Notes: generated by a model not told the origin, from the sequence alone. Positions 1 through 13,821 are shown, numbered from the stretch's first letter. The stretch: DNA of 64,000 nucleotides from Vanessa cardui (GCF_905220365.1 NC_061127.1:5704001-5768000), one strand, 5' to 3'. Made by a program: numbers and translations.

Positions 1-3000
1 GTATTAACAACATTACAAGACAAAAACACAATAAAAACACTATTTATGCGATTAAACCATATTCTCTCTAGCCGCAGCCGTATCCACGTCTTAAGCTATG
101 AAACGCACTGAATCAACAGTATATGTAATACTTTTTTTAAATAGCCTATTAGCTTTACTTATTATAAAACAATGTCGCTTACCGCAGTGTGCCTCTATGT
201 ATGCTTAGATCTTTAAAGTTACGCAACGAATTTTATTGTGGTTTTGGCGAAGCCAGGACTGGTCGCTAGTACCTTATAATAAAGGATAATAAATATGTTA
301 TTATATTAAAAGAATATAATGACAGATCTAGTGATAGGTTCCGACGGTGATATTTAATAAAAGCAATGATTTCAATAAAGTACACTGAAAATGTACCTGT
401 TGCAAATATTTTTGAGTAGATATATCATCTTGTACCATCTAGCGGATATGAATGCAAAGGTCTATAAAATGACCCACGGTTGGAGATTTAGAGGTCGTAT
501 AATGTCAGTGGAAATAATAAGAGGTTTTTAGCCTTAAAGTTGGTTAAAAATAGGACTTGCAAGAAAACACCATAACACCATACAACTATTATCTTAAGAC
601 ATTCTAAATGGTCTTTAATTAAATAAACATACAAGACACACATATAACTGTATATACTCGTATCAATTATATAAATATCTTTATATAAATATTATCCGTA
701 TAGAGAATTCATCTAACAAAAGTATACTTCTAGTATATATATACTAGTATCTTGGTCGACTTAAACGCATCTGCTTAGACCCGTTAAATACTCATTTAAA
801 AATAAAAATGTCATTGATATTGAAACTACCTGATTTGATTGAATTTTTCAATATAAAAATCGTGCATAGTATTGCACCCGCTTAAAGCCGGGGCTAGTAG
901 CGAGTTTATCGTATTGTATATATGTATATTGTAAACTCTGTCATTCTTTACACAAATGTTTATTTGTCAACGGATAAACAATTATTTCAGAGGAGTATCA
1001 AAGAAAATAAATTTTCATTAAGATAATTGCAATAATTAATATTAGTTCTATTTGGCTTTCTGCCATTTTGTTCAAAACATTCCACAGGTAAGTGGCGTAA
1101 ACAACTCGTGTCTTAACGCAATAGTATTAACGAATTTAAAATACTGTGTAGTTTGTTGGTGTAGTACTGATGAATTTCATTTTATTTTCAATTTCTCAAT
1201 CTTTATATTTGCATATTTTCAAGTTACAATTGGCAAAATAATGGGTTTCATTTTTTAACACAAAGTAATTTCAAGTTAACTAGGTCAAATTTATATACTG
1301 TGATTATTTATAAATCAATATGTAGCTTTGTAACTTTTTTTATTCTCATTTTTAGGAGCTCAAGAGTCACTTGGTTGAATTTGTTGCTCTGGGAGGATAC
1401 ACAAATATTGTTATCTTTACATTAATGATATTATTTTATCTAGTTTCGCTTATTCATATTATGTTTACCTATATCATATATTATTTTGGCTAGCTTTAAA
1501 GTAGAATTAGTAAGATAAACATTACATATTCCCATTGATCTTTCTATTAATTGTAACAGTAGGGAAACACTACGGACACACTCTATTACAATGTGGTACA
1601 TACACTTCAGTCCCGCAATCGGATAATTAAGAAAAGAAACTTTCTTAATTAAATCTCCAAACTTATTCAACGGAATGTGCCCGGAACGTAGTCTAAGCGC
1701 CATCAAAATATCTTTACATTTTAAATCACATTTTTTTCTCTCAAGAATAATAATTGGAAGTTTGAGGTTGAATCGTTTTGTATCCTAATGTAATTTCTTG
1801 GACGTTATCATGAAATTTTTCTGGTTATTCTATTAAAATAAAATATTGTGTAATGTATAATATGTTACTGGGTTTAACACATCTGGTTGTACAAACAAGC
1901 TCATCTGATGGAAAGTGATGCAACGCACCCAGCGTTGCAAGTGCATTGCCGAAATGAAATATGTCATGAAATAACAGATCAGGTAACAGAGCCGATTGAA
2001 AGCCGTTATCAGCTCCAAAAATCTCTCTGGTTCAAATTATAGTTGACTCATACAAGTCAACATTTCGGCTGCATATTTGGTTGACTGTCGTGAAAGAAAT
2101 TGGACAGGATTCTAACATCATCTCCATTCGACGCTCTTAGGCTTCCTGACAATGTTTTGTCTTCATTGCAAAGCACAGAAATTAAACTCATTAAAAAAAA
2201 CCTAAAAAAAATGTAGCGTATGAAAAATCAGTGGTGCCCTGATTTTAACTTCACCTTTATCACGCCAACGCTGTAAGGATTTTTCACTTATTCTATACAA
2301 TATACACGCGCTCCTTAATTAGGGTACTCTAGTATAATAATTATGATAAATTGACGTTCAAATACGCGAATTTATATTAAATATTACAATTACCTTATTA
2401 CGGTTTATTATTTCCCTTTTTAAAATGTAATTTTCTGGAAATATATTGGAATTATACAATTACCTGAAATAACATAGATTTATGTGGATGTTACAAGTAA
2501 CCTAACTTAATAGAATTGAATTCGAAAATTGCTCTAACAATTTCGTTAAAAGTTGTTATGCAGAGAATTTATGGGGGGTGACAAATCTATTAAGATTAAT
2601 GTCAACTCGAGGCCAATTTGTTGTGCGTTAAAACCAATACATTTGAACGTAACTTATTGTTAGTTAACGGAGAAATTACATTTTTCAGTTTGACAGAACA
2701 TAAAGTTCATATCACATAAATAATTTAAATATTGTAGCTTAATTTTCACACTAAACAATAACATTATTTAAATCAAAAGGATAATTAAACGCATATTGTA
2801 ATGTTATTTAATTTTCCGACTCATAAAACAGTACATTCGGTAAAGTGATACGGTTTATTAAGTGATCATTACGTGTGACGATAACCAATGGAAATAAATT
2901 CGAAACGAATAAACGAACGCGACAGTAAAACGAGCCACGGGTCCAGTGTCGAAAGCTTAAACTGTCAATTGCGGTGCAACGCAATTACCAGATGCAATCT

Positions 3001-5117
3001 ACGTTACAGTTATTAGATTCTCTCGGTTATTGGCTTTTCGGATCAAGTGTAAAATTAGACTTAATTTTTCATGCATAATTTGCAAGTCAATTTAATATTG
3101 CATTAAATAATATTCACTTAACGGTTCACTCATTTTGAACTGTCGATATTTGTAGAACTATAAAGTCGGTCAAATATTTTTGTAGAGTTACTTGTACTTT
3201 TGAAATATCAGTATATTCGTTTTTTTATTGTGATCCTATTCGAATAAGTCGCATATCGTCAAAATACATGACAAAATATTTCATAACACACTAATGTGTA
3301 TTGTTCCACTATTGTACTCAATCTGAAGATAAAATAAGATAGACATATATTACCTGGTAACAGTAATAACAAGGGATATATCCTTAATCAAATGAAATGT
3401 TAGATGGCTGTTTTTGTTTTATCAATCATTCAAGGATATTTACTCTTCAGATTGATTTCTTTGCATGTTGGCAATGTTTCAAATTGTCTGCCTCGTGTTT
3501 GAACAGCTAACTATATAAATGTTTGCTCTCCTCTTAGATGCCCTTGCCCTTTGGCACGTCTCAACACAGACTAAAATAATGCCAAAGACAGCTGATTTGA
3601 AATATGAGATGAAGTCCTTCCAACCGAATTCAGCCCCTTGAGAAAGACTTATTTATAGTAGAAAGTATGCTTGCTCAAACAAATACTCTGAATACGAATA
3701 AGCAACCTATTTTACTAGTATATAATTAGTTAGCTTACTAATTAGATTAGAATGATTAACTCAGATTACAATAGTGTATGTTATAATGCGCTAATGTGAT
3801 TATCTTAATATATGTAGAGCAATAAGCGTATATGATAAATATGTATTGGTACGTGAAGTTTGCATAGTATCAAATTTAAGATATATTCCATATCATATCA
3901 TATAGCGAAAAAAGAGTAAAAGTGATATAATAAATAGTCATAAATGTATATAAACGATGGTTCTCTCGATGATTTATTGTTTTCTTGAATAGGACAATGA
4001 GACACCATTGTTCCATTGAAGAAAACGAACCATCTTAAGGCATTCAGATAAAACTTCCATAATTAATATGACCCTTGTCAATATGAACTGATATGAAATC
4101 CAATCATTTTTGACCTTTCTATTCGAATCGTAATAAAGAGTCGTGAAGAGGATTCGATAACGATAAGTATTAAACTTTATAACTCATATTTGAGTGTCAC
4201 ACCCACGAAAGTTATAGTATTCCATAAATTAGGTACGAATTCTTTTCGATTATAGATTTGATTTTGATCCAAAGTAACCTTATGTGATTTATAACTGCAT
4301 ATCTCCACTTTACACCTGTGATACATTTATAATTAAACTGTATAAAATTATAAAAATACATTTTTAGTTTTATCTCAAACAATGCGAAGAATTCAGAATA
4401 TCATTTCATTCTGGTGTCCATATTTAACACATTTAGATTCGGTGCAATATGTTACATAAATTTATGGAAAGATTTGGTCGACTTTTAGGCCTGGCGTCTC
4501 ATTATGCAAATGCTTTTACTGATGAATTGGTTCCGGGATTTGGGATAAGTATAATAAAATATAATATATAGGATAATAATATACTTATATAACCGTAGAT
4601 GCTCGATTGATGGATGCTTTTATCAGAAATGCTCTCAAACAGCCATAACACCCTGGGGTTGAGATGATTCGAGTATTTTAATTTATTCTACTCTCACATT
4701 AGCTTTAAGTATGGTAACTTCGAAATTATATTATCCTGTTTGCTTCATTATGTGATTAATAACACTTCTAGTGTTATTACAAATTTCTAACAATTGCTTG
4801 TTTTACATATGAATAAAATGTGGAATTTGTAAGAACCCTTGAGACCGCTTTCATAAAATGTCTGAATAAACAGAAATTGAATACACAAGCTTTCCACATC
4901 GACGTACAACTTCTTAAGTATTCTCTCGAAACTTTATTGTTTGGAAATAGAAATGCCCGCGAATTTCATTCACACGCCACAACGTACAAATTCTCGAACT
5001 AAGGAAATGAAGAAAATTGGAATTTAAAAAAGGAACATGTCTTTACAACAGCAGTATATGCGATGCAGTTAATGTTTTTTTTTTTTATTTCTATACATAT
5101 TTTTTAGTGTTATGTAG
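1..5117. other. Gene-free AT-rich region
   Basis: No exon, RNA gene or transposon that I can support. The frames at 1052-1258, 1440-1706, 1833-2018 and 4820-5002 show no domain or codon pattern. A small inverted repeat surrounds TAACACTTCTAGTGTTA near 4760-4776. Sequence near 1890-1950 (AGCTCATCTGATGGAAAGTG) vaguely resembles a lepidopteran repeat but is too short to call. Confidence 0.5.
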
Positions 5118-5371
5118 AGCTAAGATAACAAAGTGTTTAGAACACATACATCTTTATCTGATGATTGTGGGTTCAAGTCTAAACAAAGCAAAGCAGCTTT
5201 AAATTTTTGGGCGCTTAATTTTTATTTATAATTCATCTCGTACCTGGTGGTAAAAGAAAATTACGTGAGGAAACCTGCATGTGCCTGCCAATAAATTTTT
5301 TTGAGATTTGTATCCACTAACCCCGAATTATAGCGTGATGGAATACGTTAGCCGAACAGTGGGATATTTAC
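5118..5371 (+). mobile_element. Strongly decayed SINE, family 1
   Basis: Retains TGATTGTGGGTTCAAG (B box), AATTCATCTCGTACC, GTGAGGAAACCTGCATG and GAACAGTGGGATATTTAC in the correct order, with many substitutions and indels. Older than the other copies. Confidence 0.8.
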
Positions 5372-5772
5372 CATCTGTTACTTTTTACTTAACTGTAATT
5401 ACTCTAGTTTTTACTATATCGGCAACTTATCATTTTGTGTATATGATTATACTAACAATTTTTAGTTTAGAAATTACTTTTGATAAGAGGAGTGTGTGCC
5501 TATTTAATATCCAAAATAGAATGCAATAAAATCTAAACAACAAAGCTAAAATGATATCAACCACCAAACATTTTCTGGATATAATAATGTTTCCAAAAAA
5601 GATCTCTTGAGAAGTGACCCAAATCATGTTATACATATAAAATCTTTTCGTAGACATTTTTTTCTCTTTGACATATATTTAGTAAACAATGGCTACTCAA
5701 GTTAAGTGGAGGCACAAAGCTGTATAGGATTCGGGTCGTTTAAGCTTGAGTTATGAATATAATTTGCATTAC

Positions 5773-6006
5773 TTGGTGGTAGGGCTTTGTGCAAGCCCGT
5801 CTGGGTACCACCCACTCATCAGTATTGTTGTGTTCCGGTTTGAAGGGTGTAACTACAGGCACAAGGGACATAACATCAGGGTTGGTGGCACATTGACGAT
5901 GTAAGGAATAGTTAATATTTCTTACAGCGTCATCGTCTATGGGTGATGGTGACCACTTACTATCAGGTGGCCCATATGCTCGTTCGCCAACCTATATCAT
6001 AAAAAT
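5773..6006 (+). repeat. Common lepidopteran repeat (GGTGGTAGGGCTTTGTGCAAG family)
   Basis: Internally shortened relative to 63407-63695: it lacks the TATTCTACCGCC block and the GAGTGAGCCAG block. It lies about 90 bp upstream of the tandem duplication. Confidence 0.85.
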
Positions 6007-6411
6007 AATTAAATATATATGTATTATTATTATACCCACGACTGTTAATACATTTAGCAAATATGTGTTGAGCTTCAATCAAACATATATATAGTAGCAA
6101 AATCAATCAAAAGGCATTAGCATGCAAATGTAATAGACAAACATGTCCCAAAACCATCATTTTTAAAATCCGATCTTCATCTTCCCGATTTTTATTTGTC
6201 TAAGCAATATCTATATTTAATAATATGGATGTTATTAAAATGAAATAGTCGATTTATAGCAATATTTTATGTAGCTGTCAAATTCTGTAAATACCTGTTC
6301 GCCGTAAACGCGAATATGAGATTTTGAGGACACGCTATAAAATTTAATGTCTTTATCTGATAATATATTTTATTTCATATTTATTCTTTTAAAAATAGCA
6401 GAGTAATGACT

Positions 6412-6893
6412 GCAGAGTATATGACTCTGAAGTCATTACTCTAATATTCAGAGTATATGAATCTGAATATAAATATTTAATGAAAACAAAAAGCAATTGC
6501 AAAAATACAAAAATAGGAGATCGTACATGTTCTCATTAACAATTCTCAATGGAGAATACATAATATTACTTGTAAAACTACGAATTATACTTACTCTTTA
6601 TATGCTCGCGCTCATAATGAATACGTCAGCAATCCGAATATTCTAGCACATTTTTATAACAATCCTTAAGTTAGGCTTAAAAAAAGGCAGCATACATATG
6701 CCGGAGATTACCATACTTTTAGTGGGTGGGAATCCCACATAATCCAAAAAGCCTTTAAGAAGATAGTTTATAGTGATAATGACGAACCCGCAGAGCCGTA
6801 AGACCAATTATATCAAATATTCACGAAAGTTAGTCGCTGTGATGGTTTAAAACCATTTTTGTAACGAAAGATTACCGTTATATTAGGTTCACA
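6412..6893. other. Copy-1-specific 480-bp segment
   Basis: Copy 2 reads GAGTAATGACTGAAGTAAATCTG (21004 onward) where copy 1 has an extra block between GAGTAATGACTG and AAATCTGAAAAGGG. The block begins with nested inverted repeats around GAGTCATTACTCT and includes TATGCCGGAGATTACC. I see no target duplication, so a deletion from copy 2 is as likely as an insertion in copy 1. Confidence 0.7.
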
Positions 6894-7194
6894 AAATCTG
6901 AAAAGGGACTGACTTAATAAATAGTTTTTTATAATTTTAAACTTTCGTGTTTCCCTCCAGCTAATGACTGTTATAAATCCCAAACTTCAAAACTTCGCTG
7001 TCCAATCGAAAGTTGGCCTCTTTATCTTATCCCCAAACTTATTACTCACTTGCGCGCTTTGAGTGTGACTTATTAAAGCCTATCAAAAGAACTCTTGTAC
7101 TCTAGAAGGAATTAACTTCTTAAATATTTATTTGTCCTCTGTTAAAAAAAAAAACACACTCTAATTATAAAACCTCTTTAGTTACTTTCCTACG

Positions 7195-7400
7195 TTAATT
7201 ACGGCTTGAAATAGGCAACAAATTGGCTACCAACAACTGGATACGTACCACCCACTCATCGTGTCATATTCTACGGCTAACAATACTCAGTAATGTTGTG
7301 TTCCAGTTTCAAGGGTGACTAAGTAATGAGGGGTATAAGATTTTAGTTTCCTACGTTGGTAAGGAAGAGTTTATATTTATTACAGTGCTGATGGCTGCCT
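7195..7400 (+). repeat. Decayed GGTGGTAGGG-family repeat (in copy 1)
   Basis: Matches the family at 63407-63695 only patchily (TACCACCCACTCATC, CAATACTCAGTAATGTTGTG, TCAAGGGTGACT). The corresponding remnant in copy 2 is at about 21335-21542, so it was there before the duplication. Confidence 0.65.
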
Positions 7401-8085
7401 GCCCGCCTATTAAAATATTATATTCACAAAAAAATTATAAATTAACAAGCAACTTGTAAATTATAGATCTTACATAACTAATACAACATACATATCTATT
7501 CAACATACATCGCACTAAATGGTTCGAATAATTTACTTACGACAATGATGTTATCTTTAAATTACAAGTAATTTTATCCTCAGTCAATTTCACCCAAAAA
7601 CATGTACCAGTATGTTTGGACATATTTAAAATAAACTCTTTAAAATTCTTCAGTGTTTTGTTAAATTCAAGTTCTATGATCGATATTTAAATTATGCGGC
7701 ATCATAAAATATTCTAGTCGGAGCCGTCTTGTTTAAACGCTTAACGCAAATACAATAACTCGTAACTCATGAGATAAACGTGGCTTCGTATTCCTCACGG
7801 ACCACTAGCCGATGTGCGGATAAACCCAACTGGGATATTGTTGCATCGTAACTTTATATAGAACATAAGAATAAAATGCATATATCATTAAGGAATATAA
7901 CGAATAAAATGACATTTATGAAACCTTTTAACTTATATCAAAGAGATTTTCACAAACGCCACAATATACATATATTAGTGTGTTAAATTTTTAAACGCGA
8001 CGAACACGAATCAACCCTAAGACTAAATTAACAAACGACAATTCTATTTGAAATTGTGAACCGAGCTTAATGAATGAAATAAGTA

Positions 8086-8130
8086 AATGAAAATAAACTT
8101 CATTTATTATAAATGAAGTTTATTTTCATT
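8086..8130. repeat. Perfect inverted repeat, 21-bp arms (copy 1)
   Basis: Arms 8086-8106 and 8110-8130 (core AAAATAAACTTCATTTA) with a 3-nt spacer. Copy 2 keeps the right arm (about 22230-22250) but has a different, shorter left arm, so the palindrome was gained in copy 1 or lost in copy 2. Confidence 0.9.
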
Positions 8131-9473
8131 ATTTAACGTATTAAAGTATCATGAAAAGCAATACTTATAAACGAATACCGTTAAATAAGTTAAGAGCAAA
8201 CTTTGAAGGCTATTTCAATTTCTTGTTTCAATACCTACGTTACGTGTTCTTTAAATCCGATCAACCCGCACAGTGGTTCTATTTGTATTAGATGCTTTAT
8301 AACTGCTTTTAAACTGACTGTATAATTAAATAAATCCTTTTTCAAACTTAGCGAGACAGCTGTTATTAAGTGAATACTTTATTGAAATCTCCAACCCGAG
8401 TAGGAACTTCAATTTCCTGTGCAACTTTCTGAGAATATAAAATTACATAATCATTTTATACGTCAAAATGTCGAAAAAAGATAACATCAAATATAATGAA
8501 GCGTTTATGATTATTATTTTTATTATTATGAAAAATTTAAATTTAATTGAAATGAATCAACTTTATTCTACATGATTAAACTCAATGCTATTTAAAAAAA
8601 TATACTTATTTTTTATCTATTAATCCAAAATAAGTGCAATTTAGTATGATCACCAAAATTATTCGATATTCGTTTGAATAATATGTTAAAGAACCAAAGA
8701 AAATTTTGGCACAAATTTGCTTTGGTAAATAAATATGTTGGTTAAACAGGGTTATTTCTAAACAAGAACAGACTATTCTGAGCGATCGTGACGCGACGTG
8801 GTTTGTTATGAAATTATTCTTGGAATATATTTGAGTTGTCAGCGACGTACGTAAACTAACTTTTTATACGTACTAGTCAAATTACGTGCAAAAAGAGTTA
8901 TACTTTGGAATGAAAGACATCAAGCTTATTTATCTTTAAAGTTAGACTTCATTGCCTCAGAAAGTCTTAATTTATCAGTAAATGTCTTGTTTTCTTCAAA
9001 AACGATCTAAAATTCTATACAAACCTAGACATTACCACATTACGCAATAGTTTATACAATTAGCCGTTCTCAAGATAGAGGGCGGGAGGCGCCTGGATGT
9101 GGTTATGTAATATGTATCTATAATATTATGTGCTATACGTCGCTTTAGGTATTAATAAAAATAACACAAATAGTATGACGATACGCGATTCACCAACCTA
9201 CACATAGGCATGATTCTCAATTTCTTTATACATAATTCTGTACTGTAACAATAATAACACAAATAACAAAATATTTGTGTCAACCACGAATAGGGTTAAC
9301 GGGACTTGTCGATGAACAAATAAGAAAACAAATGCTTCTATCGAGAAAATAAAAGTAGTTTTACCGAATTCAGTCTATCTATATTTTTTTTCGATAACAT
9401 TTAGTGAAATAAATAATAAAAAATGTCTAAAATATATAAGATTTTAAATAAACAAGGTTATTTTTATTATTAC

Positions 9474-9637
9474 AGTTATTAACTACGGGATATTTACCAT
9501 GTTTTTTATTTTTATCCGTTGGTGCTCGATATTTCGACATTATCTACGAATGTCTTGTTCACGAGACTGAAGTTTGCGGGTAGAACGGATAAAAAAAAAA
9601 CACAAACTACGTGGTAAATTTCCCGTAGTTAATAACT
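9474..9637. mobile_element. Foldback MITE (copy 1)
   Basis: Ends AGTTATTAACTACGGGATAT and TTTCCCGTAGTTAATAACT are inverted repeats of about 50 bp. The centre carries CGATATTTCGACATTATC and TGTCTTGTTCACGAGA. Similarity to the element at 39087-39710 continues about 40 bp left of the repeat, so the true left end may be near 9435. Paralogue at 23581-23736. Confidence 0.85.
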
Positions 9638-11115
9638 GTAATGTCAAAAATAGTACAAAACTCTTTTTATTTTTCATTAAACTGAGTTAAAGTGTAAAAA
9701 CTATCGCTCATAAAAATATGTTTTAAATTATTAAAAGTACAAACAATACTGGCTTGATAATTTCACCTGAATACTTTTCCGAGCTTTTTAGAGCCAAGTG
9801 TTGCGGTTGACATTTTAATCAGTTTCGCCTAGCCGATGGAGCTAAAATTATACACGTACTAATAATACAGGTGAAACAAAGTAGAGAGTATTTTAAATAT
9901 TGTTATTTACTAAAAAAAGGCCAACGTATATTAATTGGTATAACTTTTTAATTGAAATTCTATGAATACAACTTCCGTTAAAATAAAAGATCAGATAGTC
10001 CAGCTCATTTCATGCTATTACTCGACATTGTTTATAAAATTAAATGAGATACTGAAGATTACATATATGTATATTAAACATCAACCCTACAAACATTACT
10101 TATTTTATTGGACACTTGTTACGATCAAGTTGAAAATTATAAGATTTTTTATTTTCATACCATTGTTCCTATTTCCCTACTTTGTAGACCACCTTTTAGA
10201 TAATAAAGGGAATCTAGCTACGTTTCATAATGAACTATAATATAAAGAGTAAAAGTAATATCATAACGATAAGTTACGTAGTAGCAGTAATGGAAAAAGT
10301 TAAAATAGAAATAGTTAACAAAATAAATCGACTTAAACAAATATGAACATATCTTCATGAACAAAAAATTGTACAAGAAAAATATTTATTTCAAATACGC
10401 TTTCAAATGGGATCAAATAAGAAATTGTAGAATGCAAAAAATATTTATTGTTATACAGGAATTTTTATGAATAGTGTGACTATACCAAAAACAGCACCGG
10501 ATATATTATCATTTTAGTCAAATGTCTAAAGGGTCAAATGCCCAAGACTTATTAAAGTGCACAAATATGTAAAAATAAATAAATATTAAAGGCCGTTGGG
10601 GATGTCAGTCTGACACAACCGAATACAGTTCAAACACATGACCAAGTAGCTTTACACTATCAACTTTCAAACTTCGGAATACTACTGAGAATTGACACAA
10701 AACTCCAATAACAGTGTATCGAATTAACACCGGATATGATTCCAAAACCTCGGAATGTACAGTCTTATACGCAAAATATAGAACTGAGACTTATTAATGT
10801 GAATATAATAAATCGTAAAACATTAATTTCTCCTTTGGTATATTTTTTGAGAAATAAGTTTAAAACTTATTCCAAAAGGCTGATACAATGCGTGCAGGTG
10901 CACTCACTTGTGACAGAATTTCACCGAGACGTGCATATTTTCTCACAATATTTCCAATATCGAGATGAAATTGCGGGTCCGAGTACATATTAATATCGTA
11001 CTTTAAATATTTATATTCATCTGGAACACTTCATGTTATGTATTAATATATCAGGCAATATCTATCTTTATATCACTTCTATTAAAGTAAGTATTCGCAT
11101 AAAACATATTATTCA

Positions 11116-11314
11116 CTAGTAGTCGCCCTCGGCGTCGCTCGCATTTTATCGTTTTGGTTGTCATGTGTTATTGAAAAAAGTGGCTTATATCCTTTCTAGA
11201 AGTTCAAGTTTACTTCATACCAAATTTCACCAAATTCAGTTCAGCGGCTTGGCCGTTAAAGACAGACAGACGGAATTTCTTGTACATTAATTATATGAAT
11301 ATAAATAATGTAGA
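11116..11314 (-). mobile_element. Short non-autonomous Helitron (copy 1)
   Basis: Read on the minus strand it begins TCTACATTATTTATATTC and ends GAGGGCGACTACTAG, inserted between A and T. It contains the Helitron-typical GTCTGTCTGTC block and TTTGGTATG. 199 bp, non-coding. The same family occurs at 35332-35527. Confidence 0.85.
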
Positions 11315-12540
11315 TAAACACAAAATAAATTTAAAAACAACTAAAATAGATTTATTTCCCGTGCTTGATTTTTGTACGGCGATCTAGGCACGAATATAAC
11401 TTTAAACTCGAATTCCTTTCATAAAATTGAAAACAAAGTGACTTCTTGTTCCTTTTAATTTAAGAGCGTGATTATGGTAAAAGTGTCGCAAAAATATGTA
11501 ACGTTTAACTGGAATATCCGTATTCAAAATTGGAGCACAAAATGTTCTGCCATTTTTCTATATCGACATCATTTGTTATTTGTCAAGACGAGGAGGAAAT
11601 AACTTTTTAACGACGCCATGAAAAAGAGCTTTTTAATGTTCTTCATTCTGATAGATGTTCCTTGGATCAACGATATAATATTAAAACCTTGTAAATTATA
11701 TGTATGAAATGACCACCAAATTCAATAGCATACTTTTTTCCTAAATAAATCTATACTTATTTTTATTTAAAGTATCTTTACAATCCATAATAATGGAAAT
11801 AAAAATATGGACTAAATTTAGTTTTCAGAAAATAAGTTTTGATGAGATTTTATAATTTAGTTAGATAAAATATTTTTTCTTTTGTTATAAAATTAAAGTT
11901 AATAAATTACCAGAGAAGAATATGAGAAGGTGAAAATTTGTATGCGAATATAAATTTAGAACATTTCTTCTCCTGTCATGCTTCTGTAGCTAATTTAATA
12001 AACATTGCGATTCTGATTTGAATGAAATTGGAATATTCCAATTTTATTACCTCCTAATGGAAACAATAATGAATGTAAACATTTTATACTAACGTTTTAT
12101 TTCATTTGGTTCTACGGAGATTATCTTCGGATAATTGTTTTATAATGACGAAGAGAATGAACTCAAATGGAAATTTTTATTGCGTCAGTTCATCGAGTCA
12201 TATAAATTGATACTTTATCGGCACCATGAGAATAAAATTTTAAAGTCAACGTCGAATTTGGTTGGTCAACGCAAAACACGTTTCGCTGCTGTCACGCGTA
12301 GTGAGTTATACGCGCATTATTGATTTTTACAAACTTTTATTTAACTTACAATCTTTTTTGTTAGTTAGCTTCGAACCACAATCTTTTAGCCAATGGGTTT
12401 TAAATTGTACATATTACTTCACGTCCTGAAACAACATGATAAGATCTAATTCTACCAAGTATTAGCCCCAAACTAAAAACTCATCGTATATATATATACA
12501 GTCATATTATTAATAATATATATATTTTTTTTTTAATATT

Positions 12541-12756
12541 GGACGACATCACAGATATTACTGTGATCACACAGTCACAGATATTACCAATGTAAGTAGC
12601 TAAAACACTTGTGTTATGGAAAATCAGAAGTAACGACGGTACCACAAACACCCAGACTTAAGACAACACAGAAAACTAATGAGTTTTCTACATCGACTCG
12701 GCCGGGAATCGAACCCCGGGACCTCAGACTGGCGTACCCATGAAAAGGAGGTCGTC
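12541..12756 (-). mobile_element. tRNA-headed SINE, family 2 (copy 1, A-box deleted)
   Basis: The minus strand reads GACGACCTCC..., the B box (GGGGTTCGATTCCCGGCCG) and the body with GTGTTTGTGGTACCGTCG. Compared with copy 2 it lacks about 26 bp around the A box (GTCGAGTAGTGTGTGTACAC in copy 2), so it should be unable to start Pol III transcription. Confidence 0.88.
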
Positions 12757-13821
12757 AAAGTTAGGTTAAGATACACTCAAACACTATGTTGTCTTAGATA
12801 AATGTAAGAAGCCATCTCCTAAATTTTATATTTATGAGATCGTCAATAATTGTTGTACCCCCTAAAATGCTACTAATTTTCATCAACCGTCTTCCTTTGA
12901 TATTCTAGTTACGTAAAATCCATTTAAAAACATATGCTAAAGTATATGATAATGTATAATGCCTGCCAGATTTGAACTTTTGTAGATGCTACTATTTCAA
13001 ACAGGGGTCTTACTAATTTACTTCACTTACCCACCCTCTTGACTTTGATCGTTCATTTGGGTAGATGCTGCCAAATTTGAAGTTGATAGATTTTCTCGTC
13101 GTACCGGATATTTAGAGCTAAGTAAAAAGTAATGACTTTTAAATGTGTAAATTCATATTTAAAAATAAATTATCCCACATCTTGTTCTTCACGAATCTGA
13201 TTGTGGTTTTTTTTTTGTAATAATTTAATCGAAAAAGTATTTATTTTAATTTATTTCCCTTTAACGAAAGATAAGTAAAAAGGTCCATTCCGCCCAACAA
13301 AAATATAAATGAGAATATAAAAGATAATATTATTTAGCTTTCTCCGATATTTTTCCCGGTTTTTTGCTTTTCATTGCTTTCCGTTTTTCATTTCCTTTGG
13401 AGAAAATCTTCAGCTTATTAATAAAAATGGAAAACCTTGTTGCTTAGAAACAAATAGTGAGGTTTAGAGTATAACTAGTTTTGACAATCAAGAGAAGGTA
13501 AAACCGACCCGACGACCACAGAGACTACCGAAAATTGGACTGAAGGACCCAAGTGAGGCTAGTAATGACCCAATTAACATCCCCTGTGAGCATTTACAAA
13601 ATATCTTGAAACTCATAAATAACTGTTCTCACAATTAGAAGATCTAAATCATTGAATATTAAATAGCCTTGCTTTTTCTAACAGGGTAAGGTTTTTGTGT
13701 ACGCGTCGTGAACGTAACTAACAATACAGTAGGTATTATTGAGTATCAGTTTTACTATTGAATATTAAGTAAAATCTATAAATACACCATTAACATCAAC
13801 AATATGACCTTTATATTGATA

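Noticed and set aside
9962..10240. 92-codon frame in copy 1
   Set aside because: The paralogous sequence near 24,075 has a 4-bp deletion that breaks the frame. The composition is that of AT-rich non-coding DNA.
10736..10993. ORF shared by both duplicates (also 25159-25353) that could have been a conserved gene
   Set aside because: The two differences seen in the shared part change amino acids, the two frames start at different places, and there is no domain. This is a chance frame in duplicated DNA.
12135..12323. 62-codon frame present in both copies (12135-12323 and 26504-26692)
   Set aside because: Five differences by eye and all change the amino acid, so there is no sign of protein-level selection. 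The frame opens only at a TTG codon.
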